A DNA stretch of 55,813 nt, from the IMG/VR virus record IMGVR_UViG_3300002460_000038, positions 1-55,813 of that record, one strand, 5' to 3'. The DNA comes from a virus. The stretch's first letter is position 1, and each line of letters starts with the position of its first letter. The position numbers were made by a program, and so were the translations under genes. A model generated the notes under the pieces. The model was not told the DNA's origin. It was given only the letters and a program-made list of their open reading frames with translations, and searched no databases. Below are positions 37,927-47,059 of this stretch, one piece after another.

Positions 37927-40406
37927 TGTCGATTCCTTACGAAAAAGCGGTCACCGAGGACCTCAATCTCGGCTATGGCGCCGTCGACGTCACGATGCCC
38001 GGTGGTGGTACGGCGAGCGGGGCCAAGGTCGGCATCCATACGTTCCTGCGGAACGTCATCGACGCCGTCGATGCGGGTGCCCTTGGTGATGGAATTGCGG
38101 ATGATCGCGCCGCCCTGAACACGTTGGCCAACACGACGTTGCCGGCGGCAGGAGGCACCATCTATTTCGAGGCCGGCAAAACGTACAAGATCGCCAGCAG
38201 TCTGACGTTTCCGTCGAAGGTCATGCTCTGGTTTGCGCCAGGCGCCAAATTGAGCGTGTCGAGTGGCGCCACCGTGACGGTCAACGGCTACATCGTGGCC
38301 CCAGGCCACCAAACGATTTTTGATGGGGCGGGAACGGTCGTCACCAGTAGCGGCCTCACGCCCCAGGTGTCCCCCAACTGGTTTTCCTCGACCGTGCTTG
38401 GCGAATGGGGTCCGCTGACGCGCGTCGGCACCTTCACCCTGTCTACGGCGGGCGGCGGGAGCATGGCCGCGAACACGTACTATTGCAACGTCGTTCCGGT
38501 CAATGGCCGCGGACTGGAGGGATTGTTTCCGATCGATGACGGCGTGACCTTTGAGAAATCCATTGTGGTCGGCGCCAACGGCAAGATGAATCTGTCCTGG
38601 AACGCGATTCCTGGTGCCGCCTCCTACCACGTGTACGTCGGCACCGCCAGCGGGCAGTACAAGCAGTATTACAGCACGGCCACGACGTCGATTGAAATTA
38701 CGACGACACCGAAGACGGCGCCGACGGGTCTCGCGGGATCGAAGGTGGCCGAGGTCACGTCGATTAAATCGGACGATTACCATTTCAAGGTCACCGCCAT
38801 CGATGCGAATGGCGAGACGTTTCAAGGGGATCACAACGCGATCTGTGTGTCGTTGACCGCGGCCGAGGATAAGGCGGTCCGCATCGACCTCTCGTGGGAC
38901 GCCGTCTCAGGGGCGACGGCCTATCGGGTCTACATTTCCTCGTCCGTCTGGGGCGGGTTCCGGCAATTCATCCGCTACATTCAGACCGCCTCGACGAGTC
39001 TCAGTTACACGGGTCAAGCGGTCACCGCCGGCGCGATCTTCGGCAACGGCGACTACAACCCCTCGGGGGAATTCGTCGTCGGCGCCATTCGCGCCTTGTC
39101 GGAAGGCCGGTCGTCCTTCGGGGGCGACATCATCATCGCTCCGCGGAAACGCGTGGAGGCGCAGATCGTCTTCGAGCGGTGGGACCTGAACAACCAGTAC
39201 GCCGGGTACAGCATCCGGCACCGCGGCACGGTGCATTTCGAGGTGGGCCAGCAGGGGATGTACGCGGACGGATCGACGTTCTGGGTCAGCGGCGCGTCAG
39301 GGTCGATCACCGGCGCGACCAACGCCACGCCGATCGTGATCACGAGTGTTGGGCACGGGCGGACGTCACGCGATGCGGTGAATATTTCTGGGGTCGGCGG
39401 CAACACCGCCGCGAATGCCAAGTGGACCATCACGGTGTTGTCGGCGGACACCTTTAGTCTGGACAACTCTGCGGGGAACGGGGCGTACACGAGTGGCGGC
39501 ACCTGGACGCACGACACCGGGGATCACTGGTGCGTGCGCAGCTACCGCACCCCCATCACCGACGTCCTCGCCCTCGATCGCACGCTGAACCGGCTGTGGA
39601 CGCCCCTGGAGACGCAGATCGGGAGCGTCCTCTACGGCGGCGAGTCGGCCGGGTCCGTGCTGTCGTTGCGATCGACGCGCCATGCGTCTCCCTCGGCGGA
39701 TTACGTCAACGTCTACACGGGCGGCTCCGAACGGCATCGGTTCACGTTGCACGGGGCGGCCTATTGTCTCGTCGTCGGAGGCACCGCGCCGTCGAACTCG
39801 AACTCCAATACGAGCTTCAGCGCGCAACGATCGGCGTCAGCGGATCTCGCCATTGGCGAAATCTATAATTCGGCAACCGGCGCCGCCAATAACCGATCCG
39901 CGCTAATTTTTGCTGGCAAGGATACGAGCGGGACGGCGCGCGACATCTACGCCATCATCGCGCGCGAAGTCGCCCCTGGCGCGGCGACGACGGACGGACA
40001 ACTGGAGTTTCGCGATTCTGCCGGCGACATCCAAGTCACGCTCAAGGCCGGATTTCAAATCGGCACACCGACCGGGGGCGACAAAGGCGCCGGCACGATC
40101 AACGCACAGGGCGACATCTATAAGCAGAATTCCGCTTATACCAATCCTGACTTCGTGTTTGAACAGTGGGCGACGGGCAGGATCGAGAAGTACTCCGGTC
40201 GCGACGGCGCGAAGGCCTACCAGCCGATGACGCTCGCCGACGTCGAGCAGTTTGCCCGCACGCACTGGCGCCTGCCGGGCATCTCCGATGACCCGATGGG
40301 CATGTTCGAGCGTGGCGACAAGGCCCTGGAGCTGATCGAACGCGTCTATCTCTACCTGTTCGACCACGAAGCGCGACTGCGCGCGATGGAGAAAGCAGCG
40401 GCATGA
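37926..40406 (+). CDS. Tail spike with pectate-lyase-like N-terminal repeat fold
   Basis: 826 residues. Near 50-65 DAGALGDGIADDRAALNTL is the hallmark start of right-handed beta-helix depolymerase/spike proteins. AGGTIYFEAGKTYKIASSL follows. Then come two Fn3-like modules (LSWNAIPGAASYHVYVGT and LSWDAVSGATAYRVYIS), a long beta-rich region and a helical end (ALELIERVYLYLFDHEARLR) like a trimer stalk or attachment end. Probable receptor-binding or capsule-degrading spike; active-site residues are not identifiable by eye. Confidence 0.7.
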   Translation: MSIPYEKAVTEDLNLGYGAVDVTMPGGGTASGAKVGIHTFLRNVIDAVDAGALGDGIADDRAALNTLANTTLPAAGGTIYFEAGKTYKIASSLTFPSKVMLWFAPGAKLSVSSGATVTVNGYIVAPGHQTIFDGAGTVVTSSGLTPQVSPNWFSSTVLGEWGPLTRVGTFTLSTAGGGSMAANTYYCNVVPVNGRGLEGLFPIDDGVTFEKSIVVGANGKMNLSWNAIPGAASYHVYVGTASGQYKQYYSTATTSIEITTTPKTAPTGLAGSKVAEVTSIKSDDYHFKVTAIDANGETFQGDHNAICVSLTAAEDKAVRIDLSWDAVSGATAYRVYISSSVWGGFRQFIRYIQTASTSLSYTGQAVTAGAIFGNGDYNPSGEFVVGAIRALSEGRSSFGGDIIIAPRKRVEAQIVFERWDLNNQYAGYSIRHRGTVHFEVGQQGMYADGSTFWVSGASGSITGATNATPIVITSVGHGRTSRDAVNISGVGGNTAANAKWTITVLSADTFSLDNSAGNGAYTSGGTWTHDTGDHWCVRSYRTPITDVLALDRTLNRLWTPLETQIGSVLYGGESAGSVLSLRSTRHASPSADYVNVYTGGSERHRFTLHGAAYCLVVGGTAPSNSNSNTSFSAQRSASADLAIGEIYNSATGAANNRSALIFAGKDTSGTARDIYAIIAREVAPGAATTDGQLEFRDSAGDIQVTLKAGFQIGTPTGGDKGAGTINAQGDIYKQNSAYTNPDFVFEQWATGRIEKYSGRDGAKAYQPMTLADVEQFARTHWRLPGISDDPMGMFERGDKALELIERVYLYLFDHEARLRAMEKAAA

Positions 40407-40597
40407 CGACGACTGATAACGACCCACGACAGGTGGGGCTGACGCTCGCGGACATCAAAGCGGTGATCGGGGACGAGGTCCTTGAGCAGCATCGGTTGCG
40501 GAAGGAGCTCGCGCAGCGAGACGCGCAGATCGAGGCGCTGTTGCAGGAGCTCGCGCGCCGCGATGCGAACAAGGACCGTCCCCCGGACCAGGGATAA
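40403..40597 (+). CDS. Short coiled-coil protein
   Basis: 64 residues from ATG 40403 (overlap with the spike). LADIKAVIGDEVLEQHRLRK then ELAQRDAQIEALLQELARRD is a plain heptad coiled coil. It might help spike assembly. No family recognised. Confidence 0.55.
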   Translation: MTTTDNDPRQVGLTLADIKAVIGDEVLEQHRLRKELAQRDAQIEALLQELARRDANKDRPPDQG

Positions 40598-40609
40598 ATG
40601 AGCCAGTTG

Positions 40610-41260
40610 TTACGTCCGCGAACGCAGTTGGAGGGCGGCTTCGACCGGATGCTGTCCGTGTGTCTTCACGCGCCTGTACAGCGTGCTCCACGGCACATTC
40701 ATGCGGCGGCTGAATTCGAGCAGCGACATCCGCTCGCCTTCGTACTCGACCGCGATGCTCTTGCGCGTGTTCACGCCCTGCTCCTTCATCGTGGCCCAGC
40801 GACAGTTGTCAGGCGAATAGGGGCCGTCGTTGTTGCATCGCTCAATGGTGTGTCGCCGCGTGGGTCGGCGACCCATGTCAGCGATGAACGCCGAGAAGTT
40901 GTGACGCCAGCGCTCGCACACTCGAATGCCGCGTCCACCGTAGCTCTCGTAGGCGACGTTGGATTGTGTGTAACACCGGTTCAGCATCGCTTGCCACGAT
41001 CGGTACTCTGGCGTCAGATACGCGCCGTGCTTTCGCGTGCGTGCCATGAGGACTTCGTCCTTCAGGCAGCCGCAACTCCGAGTGGGACGCGCGCCGTACA
41101 GATTTGCTCCGCGCACGATTGTTTCTCGTCCGCACGTGCAGCGACATCTCCAGAGATGGCGAGCGCTTGGAGACGGCACGCGTTCGACGACCGTCAGCCG
41201 CCCGAAGCTCTGCCCGCTGATGTCTGGTGCGCGATAGGAGGCGGGTAGACCCTTGGGCAT
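40610..41260 (-). CDS. HNH/AP2-type endonuclease, reversed
   Basis: 216 residues on the minus strand. A zinc-binding CRCTCGRETIVRGANLYGAR start, then the large phage HNH pattern: WQAMLNRCYTQSN, YGGRGIRVCERW, FIADMGRRP, ERCNNDGPYSPDNCRWAT. It ends with an HTH-like LLEFSRRMNVPWSTLYRRV. Orientation opposes all neighbours, and its ATG lies eight bases inside the start of the 41253 gene. A mobile insertion is the simplest view. Confidence 0.8.
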   Translation of the reverse strand: MPKGLPASYRAPDISGQSFGRLTVVERVPSPSARHLWRCRCTCGRETIVRGANLYGARPTRSCGCLKDEVLMARTRKHGAYLTPEYRSWQAMLNRCYTQSNVAYESYGGRGIRVCERWRHNFSAFIADMGRRPTRRHTIERCNNDGPYSPDNCRWATMKEQGVNTRKSIAVEYEGERMSLLEFSRRMNVPWSTLYRRVKTHGQHPVEAALQLRSRT

Positions 41261-44200
41261 CCTTGAACGCTCCGATTTCAGCCGCGGATGGTGCCCGAGT
41301 TACGACGCTGTTCATGCGCCGTCGAACGGGTTGCTCCGTGCGGACAATACGATTTTAGACGAAAAAGGGGTTTTGGCCATCCGCCGCGGCTCGGCGAAGA
41401 TCAACGGCTCCGCACTCGCGGATCTCGATGTGCATTCGTTGTTTACGGCGGTCCTCAGCGGCACGCGGTACCGCATGGCTGGCGCCGGCGCCGCCGTGTA
41501 CGCGAACAGCACGAGCATTGCGACCGGTACCGCCGGCTCTGGCGACATCAGCTTCGGGTCGTATCTCGGCAACATCCTGTGGGCGCGGTCGACGACGAAG
41601 AAGAAATACGACGGCACGACCGTGCGCAATTGGGGGATTGCCGCGCCGAACGCGGCCCCGACGTCGGTGGCGATCGCGGCCGATGGGAAGACGTTCGCCT
41701 CGTTCGACTCGGTGGAAGCCCCGGCCTTCGTCGTCAATGAAGACGATGGCACGGGCGCGGCGTTCGGCGCGGGCTATGACGGGACCGCCAATGGCGCGCT
41801 GATTATCAATCCGAACACGACCACCGGCCGGCTGCGTGTCACGAAGACGTTTGCGGCCGCGACGGACTTCACGACGTACGATGCCGCGCAAACCGGGCTC
41901 GACACCGACCTGATTGGGTTCTACGTCTACATCACCGAGCCGCAGTACGTCTCGTCGGTGACGCTCCAGATCGACTTCGACACCGGGACCTTTCAGAACA
42001 ATCAGTATTACTACATCTGGTGGTTCAACCAGCGCGACGAGCAAGGCAATCTGCTGACGGCCACGCCGTCGGTCGGCTGGAATTTCCTGCAGGTGAAGCG
42101 GTCCGAGATGAACCGCTACGACGGCGCGACCGCTGGGCTGAACTGGAGCACGGTCCGGGCCGTGCGCGTGGACGTGCTCCAGACGGCCGGGGGCTCTGGC
42201 GCGCAGATTCGGTTTGACCGCCTGCGCATTGTGGGCGGCTCGTCCAGCCCGCTGACCGGGCTGCAGCGCTACAAGCTGGTCGCCGTCTATAACTCCGGCT
42301 CGCAGTTCGGGAAGAGCGCGCCGACCGCCGCAAGCAGTGACATTGAGGTCACCGCGCAGGGGGTACAGCTCACCGTGGCGGCCGGCGTCATCAGTGCGCT
42401 CGATGCGCAGGTCAACGAGTTGTGGGTGTACCGGTACAACGAAACGCTCGGCGAGTACTACCGGTCCAAGGTCCACACCGGCGGCCCGTGGGGCGGGGCG
42501 CAGACCATCAATGACACGGCGAGCAATGACAGCGTCCTGACGACGAACCTGAAGATCGAAGCCACCAACACGACGCCGCCCGACACCATCGTCGGCATCG
42601 TCGGGCCCCACTATGACCGCGTGCTGTGCCTGACCGCGACGCACGTCTACCCGTCCCAGCCGCGCAACGTCGATAGTTTCGATAGCGAACAGGCGATTCG
42701 TGTCGGGGATGCCAGTGAAACGGCGTACTGGATTGCGAAGGTGCGCGAGGAACTCTACGTCGGGACCTCGAAAGACGTGTACCGGCTCGCGGGGGACTGG
42801 ACGCAGCGGCCGGACGGCCTGGTCAACGTCGCCAAGGTCCCGATGGGGCTCGGGTCGCCGCCGATCTCGGCCGCGATTGCCCAGGACGGCGACACGCTCA
42901 TTTACCTGGCCTCTGACGGCTGGCGACAGCTCGGGACGCAGGTCCCTCTCACGAGTGGGGACGTGGATCTGCTCTACCGCGGATACACCCGGCACGGCGT
43001 GTCGCCGGTTAATCTGTCGACCGGGCGTCTGAAGGCGGCCATTACCAAAGGGTGGTTCACGGCGCTCACGCCCGAAGGGGCGTCGACGACCTCGAGCACG
43101 GTGCTGCACCGCTACGTACCTGCGCTGCAGCGCTGGTATCGGCACACCTATGCGCGGAACTGGCGGTGCGTCTATCGGGAGCCGGACGGCACGCTCGTGG
43201 CCAGCGACGACGCGGGGTTCGTCTGGACCCTCGACACCGGGACGCAGGATGACGGGTCGGATGTCGCGGTTGTGCTCTGGACGCCCATCGAGGACAACGG
43301 CCAACCGAATCACCGGAAGGATGCCTGGGAGATTCGCGTCCGGGCGAACAGCGGCGGGGCCACCGCCACCGTCGCCGTGCATCTGGACGGATCCGGGTCG
43401 TCGAGCACGTCGTTTAGTGTGGCCAGCTCGGGATTGACGCCGGTCTCGTCGGCGCTCGACAGTCTGAGCCCCTATCGGCAGAGCCAACTGCGGGTCACGG
43501 GGTCGTTTGGGACGTTCCTCTGGTACGACTACACGTTGAGCTACCGCGAGCGCGCGCCCATCGTCGTGTTCGCCGAACCGAAACCGGAGGTCCGCGGCAC
43601 CCGTCGACGCCGCTTCGCTGGGCTCACGCTGGTGATGGATACGCTGGGCGGCGCGGCCTCCGTGACGCCGGTCATTGACGACGTCGCCCAGGCCGCGCAG
43701 AACGTGACGACCTCGGATGCCGTGTCGACGCCCATCACCTTCGCCAACGTGGTCGGTCGAGACCTCTGGGCAAAGATTAGCAAGAGCGACGGGTTCGAGT
43801 ACTACGCGCAGGAACCGATTGTCGTGGCGGAGTTTCCGCCCGTGGTCCGTGGCCGCCTGCCGGACAACGACGACGGCTATCCCTTCCGGAAGCGCCTGAT
43901 TGGCCTTCGGATTCGCGCCTGCACGTTGGGCGCGGCGCGCACCTTCACGCCGATTGTGGACGGGGTGAGCCTCGACACGTTCGCGCACACGTCGAGTGCG
44001 GACGACCCGGACGACATCCTGCATTACTTCACCACGCAGCAGATCGGGACGGAGGTCGCGTTCTCGGTCGATGGCAACCTCGAAGTCTACTCGTGGGGCC
44101 CCATCACGCAGCAGCGCTTCCCGCAGCCGGTCCGCGGACGCATCGCGGACAGCAATGCGGGACGGCCCGGGCCCAAGCAGATCACCGGCTTACGCATTCG

Positions 44201-44741
44201 GGCGTGCACGCTGGGCGAGGCGCGGGCCTTCACGCCGATTGTCGACGGCACGAGCTTGGACGCGTCCTCGTTCACCACGCACGCCAACGAGCCAGATGAA
44301 CTGATTCTGTCGTTCTCGACGCCGAAGTTGGCCACCGACATCGCGTTTTCGGTGGACGGTAACATCGAGCTGTACGAGTGGGCACCGCTGGTGGATGCAG
44401 CGCTGCCGGTGGGGCGCACGCTCTGGGATTCCGGGCCTGTCGACCTCGGAACGCGCGCGGCGTGGGTGCCCTTCATCACGCTCAAGGCGAAGCTGACAGG
44501 CACCCTCACCATCACGCCGTACGTGGACGACGTGGCGCAGACGGCCATCACCGTGGCCGCCCAGAGCGGCAATCCCATCACCACGTATGACGCCTATCTC
44601 ACGCGACCGGTGCGAGGGCGGCAGGTGCGCTTCGTCCTGTCGGCGAGCAGCGCCTTCTATCTTTATTGGCTGGAACCGCGGTACCGGTTGACCGGCAATG
44701 ACACTGATTTGCGCCGGACGCGACTGACGGTGGCGGCCTAA
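41253..44741 (+). CDS. Large tail-associated structural protein with internal repeats
   Basis: 1162 residues from TTG 41253, with GGAGG at 41237-41241; its first eight bases overlap the reversed HNH start. Beta-rich throughout. Near 865 and 959 a unit of about 94 residues recurs (VRGRLPDNDDG and VRGRIADSNAG, each followed by GLRIRACTLG and FTPIVDG). A third, weaker related unit precedes them (RRRRFAGLTLVMDTLGGAAS). It probably forms the large body of the tail or nozzle complex. No catalytic motif recognised. Confidence 0.65.
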   Translation: MGILERSDFSRGWCPSYDAVHAPSNGLLRADNTILDEKGVLAIRRGSAKINGSALADLDVHSLFTAVLSGTRYRMAGAGAAVYANSTSIATGTAGSGDISFGSYLGNILWARSTTKKKYDGTTVRNWGIAAPNAAPTSVAIAADGKTFASFDSVEAPAFVVNEDDGTGAAFGAGYDGTANGALIINPNTTTGRLRVTKTFAAATDFTTYDAAQTGLDTDLIGFYVYITEPQYVSSVTLQIDFDTGTFQNNQYYYIWWFNQRDEQGNLLTATPSVGWNFLQVKRSEMNRYDGATAGLNWSTVRAVRVDVLQTAGGSGAQIRFDRLRIVGGSSSPLTGLQRYKLVAVYNSGSQFGKSAPTAASSDIEVTAQGVQLTVAAGVISALDAQVNELWVYRYNETLGEYYRSKVHTGGPWGGAQTINDTASNDSVLTTNLKIEATNTTPPDTIVGIVGPHYDRVLCLTATHVYPSQPRNVDSFDSEQAIRVGDASETAYWIAKVREELYVGTSKDVYRLAGDWTQRPDGLVNVAKVPMGLGSPPISAAIAQDGDTLIYLASDGWRQLGTQVPLTSGDVDLLYRGYTRHGVSPVNLSTGRLKAAITKGWFTALTPEGASTTSSTVLHRYVPALQRWYRHTYARNWRCVYREPDGTLVASDDAGFVWTLDTGTQDDGSDVAVVLWTPIEDNGQPNHRKDAWEIRVRANSGGATATVAVHLDGSGSSSTSFSVASSGLTPVSSALDSLSPYRQSQLRVTGSFGTFLWYDYTLSYRERAPIVVFAEPKPEVRGTRRRRFAGLTLVMDTLGGAASVTPVIDDVAQAAQNVTTSDAVSTPITFANVVGRDLWAKISKSDGFEYYAQEPIVVAEFPPVVRGRLPDNDDGYPFRKRLIGLRIRACTLGAARTFTPIVDGVSLDTFAHTSSADDPDDILHYFTTQQIGTEVAFSVDGNLEVYSWGPITQQRFPQPVRGRIADSNAGRPGPKQITGLRIRACTLGEARAFTPIVDGTSLDASSFTTHANEPDELILSFSTPKLATDIAFSVDGNIELYEWAPLVDAALPVGRTLWDSGPVDLGTRAAWVPFITLKAKLTGTLTITPYVDDVAQTAITVAAQSGNPITTYDAYLTRPVRGRQVRFVLSASSAFYLYWLEPRYRLTGNDTDLRRTRLTVAA

Positions 44742-45719
44742 ATGGCGAGAATCCCCTTCTCGGTTGCCATCGGTGAGATTCAGCAGTCTTTCCGCGACGT
44801 CTGGTCGACGCTCGCGCCGCTGGCCGAGGCGACTCCGTTCGATTGGAAGAAACGCCGCCTGATCAATCTGGCTGACGCCGTCAGTAAGACGGACGCCGTC
44901 ACCAAACAGCAACTCGACGCGGTGCGGGCGCTCGTCACGGGCATCAACGAAGAAGACCAGCCGACAACCGGCGCGCTCTCTGTCGGGTCCGGGAAGGTGC
45001 GCCGCGGCGCGTTCAGCACGCGCGGTGCCGCCTCGTCGCACGCGGGGGAATGGTTCCTTGCGTCCGACCACAACAACGTGACCTGGTACAGCACCGGCGC
45101 GGCCTGGGTCTACGTGGCGGGCGTGATGTACGGGACGCTCTCGCCCGACCTGAAGCCGACGGGACTTGGCACGAACGACGCGAACTACCGATTTCGCTCG
45201 ACGGACTTCCTGCGGGAGTACCGCTGGACCGGCTCGGCGTGGGAAGACGCACCAGGGCAACCGGCGCGCGGCACCATCGCCTATTTCACCGACGGGCTGC
45301 TGCCTGGCACGGGCTGGTCGCTGTGCAACGCGACGGCAGGTGTGACGCGGTCGACGCCGACGGGCGGCACGACGACCTTTACGACGCCGGACCTGACTGC
45401 GAGCAATCGGTTCATTCGGTCCGTGGCCACGACGACGGGCGGCACCGGCGGGGCGGCGATGACGCACACGCATCAAGTGGACCCGCCGAGCACGACCAGC
45501 GGCGCGCCGAACATCAACACCACGAGCGGTGCGGGCGCAACGACGGAAGTGCAGGCTGGCTCTGGCACGGTTGTGGCGAGTTCGACCCATACGCACCTGA
45601 TGGAGAGCCATACGCACGCGACCGACATCGCGGCGTTTGCGAGCGCTGGCCCTTCTGGCACTGGCGGCGACGACGCGTTGCCGCCATACCTCAACCTTAG
45701 ACCGTATATTAGATTGTGA
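44742..45719 (+). CDS. Tail collar/fibre protein with HxH metal motifs
   Basis: 325 residues. The C-terminal part has a phage collar domain (GTIAYFTDGLLPGTGWSLCN, TPDLTASNRFIRS) and the classical end LPPYLNLRPYIRL. HTHQV, HTHLM and HTHAT supply HxH motifs that bind iron in needle-like fibre tips of other phages. Between them lies a Gly/Ser/Thr-rich part. A receptor-binding role is likely. The stop is two bases from the end of a convergent nuclease gene. Confidence 0.75.
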   Translation: MARIPFSVAIGEIQQSFRDVWSTLAPLAEATPFDWKKRRLINLADAVSKTDAVTKQQLDAVRALVTGINEEDQPTTGALSVGSGKVRRGAFSTRGAASSHAGEWFLASDHNNVTWYSTGAAWVYVAGVMYGTLSPDLKPTGLGTNDANYRFRSTDFLREYRWTGSAWEDAPGQPARGTIAYFTDGLLPGTGWSLCNATAGVTRSTPTGGTTTFTTPDLTASNRFIRSVATTTGGTGGAAMTHTHQVDPPSTTSGAPNINTTSGAGATTEVQAGSGTVVASSTHTHLMESHTHATDIAAFASAGPSGTGGDDALPPYLNLRPYIRL

Positions 45720-45721
45720 CC

Positions 45722-46396
45722 TTATAAATGGTCGTCAAATCGCACGACGGACGGCGGACGGCAATGCAGCAACCGAATGGGAATGCCCAGATTCTGCAGA
45801 TCGCGCCTGAGCATCAAGCGCACCGGCGCATCTGGGAACTCGCTCGCCATCATGCGCAGCTTGTCGTCTGTGTCTTGGCGACGTTGGCCCTTGACCTCCA
45901 CGTAGGTTTGCCAGCCGTCGACCCAGAAATCTGGCGTGAACCGGCGACCATCCGACAGCAGGAAGGACCTTGGTTCGTAGCTCCAGCGAAGGCAGTTGTC
46001 ATCAAGCCATCTGGCGAAATGAACCTCGAATCCTCCCCTGAGGCGACAGACATCGCCATTCCTGCGGCGATACTCGATAGGCGCCCGCAGTGGCTTCCTG
46101 GTGCCAGCGCTGTACGTCGCTTGGAGCTTGCGTCTAAAACGTCGTCGGTAACGCGCGTCGGTGGTGAGTCGGCGGTGATGGTGCTCATGAAGATTCGCAG
46201 GTCCGGTGACTCGATTCTTCGCGTCCTTTGGAAGCGTCCAGGTGTGCCGGCCTGGAATAGCGCTGTCGGCCAGTCGCCGCCGAATGACTCTGTCGGAACA
46301 GCCGAACCGCGCAGCGATGGCGCGCATCGACAGCCGGTCTTCGGTGTAGAGCCGTCTAATCTCTGCGTCGTCGACTGGCGTGCGGGGTCTAGGCAT
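45722..46396 (-). CDS. PD-(D/E)XK homing-type endonuclease, reversed
   Basis: 224 residues on the minus strand. The N-terminus is an HTH (IRRLYTEDRLSMRAIAARFG, then CSDRVIRRRL). The catalytic core is LRWSYEPRSFLLSDGRRFTP with DF following and then TYVEVKGQR, giving the E, PD and ExK residues of the PD-(D/E)XK fold. Reversed orientation between two virion genes suggests mobility. An EDxHD-type relative is the alternative. Confidence 0.7.
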   Translation of the reverse strand: MPRPRTPVDDAEIRRLYTEDRLSMRAIAARFGCSDRVIRRRLADSAIPGRHTWTLPKDAKNRVTGPANLHEHHHRRLTTDARYRRRFRRKLQATYSAGTRKPLRAPIEYRRRNGDVCRLRGGFEVHFARWLDDNCLRWSYEPRSFLLSDGRRFTPDFWVDGWQTYVEVKGQRRQDTDDKLRMMASEFPDAPVRLMLRRDLQNLGIPIRLLHCRPPSVVRFDDHL

Positions 46397-46447
46397 CTAC
46401 GTAACTCTACAATAATTGGCGTCCTTTCGATAGTGAGGGTATAGCTC

Positions 46448-47050
46448 ATGCCTCTTCCCCTTCTTCCCTTGGCGATTGCTGGTGCGAGCGGCTTGGTCGG
46501 CGCCCTCAGCAACCGTGGCCGGACATCCAAGTCGTCCCAGACGACGACGCAATCGACCACGCCTGAAGCGGACGGCCTCAATAGTGTGCTGATGAACCTG
46601 ATTCGCTCGCGCCTGCAGGGCAGCACGGACCTGAGCGGCTACAGCGCCGAGGGCATCAAGGGCATCAACGCGACGTACGACGACGCGAACACGGGCCTGA
46701 GCGCCGAGCTGACCGCGCGGGGACTGTCTGATTCGCCGGCTGCGGCGGCGCCGTTGTCGCGCATGGCTGCGGGGCGCGCCGGGACCATCTCGCAGTTCCG
46801 GAACAGCCTGCCGCTCGTGCAGCGACAACTGCAGGAGGACGACATGGGCATGGCGTCGCGGCTCTACGCGCTCCAGCCACGGACCGTGACGAGCACGGGA
46901 ACCCACACGACGCCTGGCAACATGCTGGGCGGTGGCCTGAGCGACATGGCGTCGATGCTCGCGTTCCTGTATGGGTCAGGTGCGTTCGGTGGTGCCGGCG
47001 GCGGCTCGCCATCCACCGGCCTCAACTTGTTCCAGATTCCGCGCATCTAG
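46448..47050 (+). CDS. Internal virion/ejection-type protein
   Basis: 200 residues. A hydrophobic N-terminus (PLPLLPLAIAGASGLVGALS) is followed by a helical body (LMNLIRSRLQGSTDLSGYSA, LSRMAAGRAG) and a Gly-rich end. Small proteins with a membrane-active start preceding the large ejected proteins are typical of short-tailed phages (compare P22 gp7). Assigned by layout. Confidence 0.5.
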   Translation: MPLPLLPLAIAGASGLVGALSNRGRTSKSSQTTTQSTTPEADGLNSVLMNLIRSRLQGSTDLSGYSAEGIKGINATYDDANTGLSAELTARGLSDSPAAAAPLSRMAAGRAGTISQFRNSLPLVQRQLQEDDMGMASRLYALQPRTVTSTGTHTTPGNMLGGGLSDMASMLAFLYGSGAFGGAGGGSPSTGLNLFQIPRI

Positions 47051-47059
47051 GAGGCCCTG

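Noticed and set aside
41355-44024. Minus-strand frame of almost 900 codons opposite the 1162-residue tail protein
   Set aside because: Pure codon shadow of the sense gene with no start signal or motif.
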